Of a stretch of 16,328 nucleotides of DNA, positions 14,182 to 16,328 are shown one piece after another. The stretch covers positions 1 to 16,328 of the forward strand of contig CANBPJ010000033.1 of NCBI GenBank assembly GCA_947371415.1. Direction: 5' to 3'. The first letter of the stretch is position 1, and each line of letters begins with the position of its first letter. Source of the stretch: Burkholderiaceae bacterium. GTDB taxonomy: Bacteria; Pseudomonadota; Gammaproteobacteria; Burkholderiales; Burkholderiaceae. Under the pieces are notes generated by a model that had not been told where the DNA came from, searched no databases, and saw only the letters and a program-made list of their open reading frames with translations. Position numbers and translations under genes: made by a program.

Positions 14182-16316
14182 GCTAATTTGCCAAGGTCGG
14201 CAATGAGATTCATTTTCTGGTGAAGTTGTTGCAGGAGAGCTAGGCGGTTATCGCGCAACTCTGGATTTGGATCCATCACCATTACATCGGCAAAGAATTG
14301 ATCAATGGGGGTGCTGAGGGCTACCAGCGCTTTCAATAGATCGACAAACTGACGTTTCTCATAAGCGGAAGTCAGTGCTGGGGTAATACTTTCTAGCGCT
14401 TGATACAACGCAACTTCAGCCGGAACTTGCAGTAGCTTGCTTGAGCAGGTCGCTGGAATGGCGCTTGCATTCTTTTTCAGAATATTGCTAATGCGCTTAT
14501 TGGCAGCGGCTAACTGAGCAGCTTCCGCCAAGGCATTGAATTCACGTAGGGCGGTTAAGCGATCAATTAAATCATTTAGTTGAGCTGGAGACTGGCTTAA
14601 TACTGCATCAATCTCTTCGGTGGTGAACGGCTTTCCGGCAACCGCTTGATCGCGCAAGTAAGCGCGGAGACGATCAATGATGAAGCCGTAGATATCTTCA
14701 GCTTTTGCTTTTTCTTGAACGTCTTGCTGTGGGAATTGTTTGCGAGCGAGCTCAATTAAATCTGGCAGACTTAAAGCGAGATTTTTCTCTAGCAAGAGAC
14801 GACATATTCCTAAGGCATGACGACGGAGGGCATAAGGGTCTTTGTCGCCGGTAGGCGCCAGACCAACACCCCAAATACCAACCAAGGTTTCTAGCTTATC
14901 GGCGATCGCTAAAATAGTGCCGGTTTGAGTCTGTGGCAATGCATCACCAGCAAAGCGTGGCATGTAATGTTCGCTACAGGCAGAAGCGACGTCTACGTGC
15001 TCACCATCATGCGTTGCATAATAGCGGCCCATGATGCCTTGGAGCTCCGGGAACTCACCAACCATATCGGTCAGCAAGTCTGTTTTAGCAATTTCAGCAG
15101 CACGGCTGGCCAATGCTTCGTCAGCAGATAGGGCTTTAGCAATACCAACAGCAATCCCTTGCACACGCTTTGTGCGGTCTAGTTGATTGCCAAGTTGATT
15201 GTGATAAACCACTTTTCCAAGATCGGCTACACGTGAGGCTAATGGACGCTTTTGATCTTGTTGGAAGAAGAAGCGCGCGTCAGAAAGGCGTGGGCGAACT
15301 ACACGCTCATTACCGGAAATAATAGCCTCTGGCTTATCAGTTTCAATATTCGAAACGATTAAAAAACGGTTACGTAACTTACCCTGCTGATCCGTCAATG
15401 CAAAGTATTTTTGATTGGTTTGCATTGTCAGAATCAAACATTCTTGTGGAACCTCCAAGAACTCTGGATCAAAATGGCACTCATAAATTGCTGGCCACTC
15501 AACCAAGGCTGTTACTTCATCCAGCAGGCTTTCTGGCATCAGTACTAAATCATCTCCAGCGGCTTTTAACAAAGCCGATTGGATAAATTCACGGCGCTGA
15601 TTAAAGCTAGCCATGACCTTTGCTTGATTGCTGAGATCAGATTCGTACTGTTCTGCAGAGGTAAGAGTAATGACGCCTGGAGCAAGAAAGCGGTGACCTT
15701 CAGTTTGATTGCTAGCGTCAATCCCAAGGGCGCTGATACTGAGTGTGTTTTTGCCATGGAGGGCAACGATGCGGTGCGCAGGACGCGCAAACTCAACATC
15801 TGCCAATTCACCATTTTTCTGTAGCACTTGGTAGTGCATCATTTTGGCGATAGGTAATTTATTTAATGTGTGCCCCAGTGCTGCTTGAGCGGTCTGCTCT
15901 AATGCTGCACCTTTAGCGATGACATTGAGATAGAGCGCCTCATTTTTTCCTTCACCGGATTTTTCTAGGGTGGAGAGGTCGATGTCGGCGTAACCAAGGG
16001 CGGTCAATTTTTTTTGCAGGGGTGCAGTTGGTTTTCCATCAGCATCAAACGCAATACTGATGGGCAGCAATTTTTCACGAACAGGATAGTCGGGAGCCTG
16101 GCTCAATACGCTAGTAATCTGAACGGCAAGTCGACGCGGGGTGGCGTAGCCGGTTGCGACCGAGCTCTCGCTGAGTAGACCCGCTGATTTTAAGGTGGTG
16201 AAAATACCATCACTAAAAGCATCGCCTAAGCGACGTAATGATTTTGGTGGAAGCTCTTCAGTAAATACCTCAATCAAAAGAGTATCTGATTGAGAGAGAG
16301 AATTCGATGTACTCAT
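14178..16316 (-). CDS. glyS: Glycine--tRNA ligase beta subunit
   Basis: Large tRNA-binding subunit of the bacterial alpha2beta2-type glycyl-tRNA synthetase. It has 712 residues; the E. coli protein has 689. It opens with LLIEVFTEELPPKSL (13-27), the family N-terminal signature, then YATPRRLAV (58-66). Further family blocks are EGHRFL (206-211), MQTNQKYFAL (298-307), NERVVRPRLSDARFF (336-350), an HD-like THDGEH (435-440), YMPRFAGD (451-458) and GDKDPYALRRHALGI (490-504). The C-terminus contains the DALR-type anticodon-binding domain with AAANKRISNI. The ATG at 16316 lies 12 bases from the window edge; glyQ, the alpha subunit, is expected directly upstream outside the window. The 4-base overlap with gmhB indicates one transcript, glyS-gmhB-plsC. 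Confidence 0.96.
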   Translation of the reverse strand: MSTSNSLSQSDTLLIEVFTEELPPKSLRRLGDAFSDGIFTTLKSAGLLSESSVATGYATPRRLAVQITSVLSQAPDYPVREKLLPISIAFDADGKPTAPLQKKLTALGYADIDLSTLEKSGEGKNEALYLNVIAKGAALEQTAQAALGHTLNKLPIAKMMHYQVLQKNGELADVEFARPAHRIVALHGKNTLSISALGIDASNQTEGHRFLAPGVITLTSAEQYESDLSNQAKVMASFNQRREFIQSALLKAAGDDLVLMPESLLDEVTALVEWPAIYECHFDPEFLEVPQECLILTMQTNQKYFALTDQQGKLRNRFLIVSNIETDKPEAIISGNERVVRPRLSDARFFFQQDQKRPLASRVADLGKVVYHNQLGNQLDRTKRVQGIAVGIAKALSADEALASRAAEIAKTDLLTDMVGEFPELQGIMGRYYATHDGEHVDVASACSEHYMPRFAGDALPQTQTGTILAIADKLETLVGIWGVGLAPTGDKDPYALRRHALGICRLLLEKNLALSLPDLIELARKQFPQQDVQEKAKAEDIYGFIIDRLRAYLRDQAVAGKPFTTEEIDAVLSQSPAQLNDLIDRLTALREFNALAEAAQLAAANKRISNILKKNASAIPATCSSKLLQVPAEVALYQALESITPALTSAYEKRQFVDLLKALVALSTPIDQFFADVMVMDPNPELRDNRLALLQQLHQKMNLIADLGKLA

Positions 16317-16328
16317 AATTAGATTACG

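Noticed and set aside
13817..16015. Eight-base A runs in gmhB (complement of 13817-13824) and glyS (complement of 16008-16015) as programmed slippage sites
   Set aside because: Both genes read through intact at full family length, and no alternative frame product or stimulatory structure is apparent.
13609..16316. Similar Met-Ser-Thr-Ser starts of GlyS and GmhB as a duplicated leader
   Set aside because: The nucleotide sequences differ at most third positions and the likeness ends after a few residues; most likely coincidence.

Overview
The window reads as ordinary chromosomal housekeeping DNA of a betaproteobacterium. The best guess is Burkholderiaceae, perhaps Polynucleobacter or a close relative with moderate G+C. 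The grounds are the gene order dusB-fis-purH, the lptD-surA-pdxA-rsmA cluster with amgK-murU diverging from it, and glyS-gmhB-plsC, together with protein features typical of that group. The genus is an inference and was not tested. I see no mobile element, CRISPR array, tRNA, rRNA or sign of recent gene transfer. Coding density is very high and the longest gap is about 150 bases.

Layout from left to right. Bases 1-7064 are read leftward. In transcription order they hold amgK and murU (cell-wall sugar recycling), pepP and ubiH (proline aminopeptidase and ubiquinone hydroxylase), a 149-base gap with a promoter candidate, then dusB, fis and the 5' part of purH, which runs off the left edge. Bases 7098-12847 are read rightward as a tightly overlapping run: lptD, surA, pdxA, rsmA. 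A 33-base divergent promoter region separates amgK from lptD. Bases 12867-16316 are read leftward: glyS, gmhB, plsC. This unit converges on rsmA across a 19-base gap.

Functional logic. Much of the window serves the cell envelope. LptD inserts LPS into the outer membrane. SurA is the periplasmic chaperone that LptD-type barrels depend on. GmhB makes a precursor of the LPS core heptose. PlsC makes phosphatidic acid. AmgK and MurU recycle MurNAc to UDP-MurNAc. The rest is central information processing and metabolism: RsmA (16S rRNA dimethylation), DusB (tRNA dihydrouridine), Fis (nucleoid protein), GlyS (glycyl-tRNA synthetase beta chain), PurH (purines), PdxA (pyridoxal phosphate), UbiH (ubiquinone) and PepP.

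The most interesting non-coding signal is a palindrome in front of dusB-fis. It fits the 15-base Fis recognition pattern and overlaps a candidate -10 box, which suggests conserved Fis autoregulation. No previously undescribed system was found; the findings below are modest.
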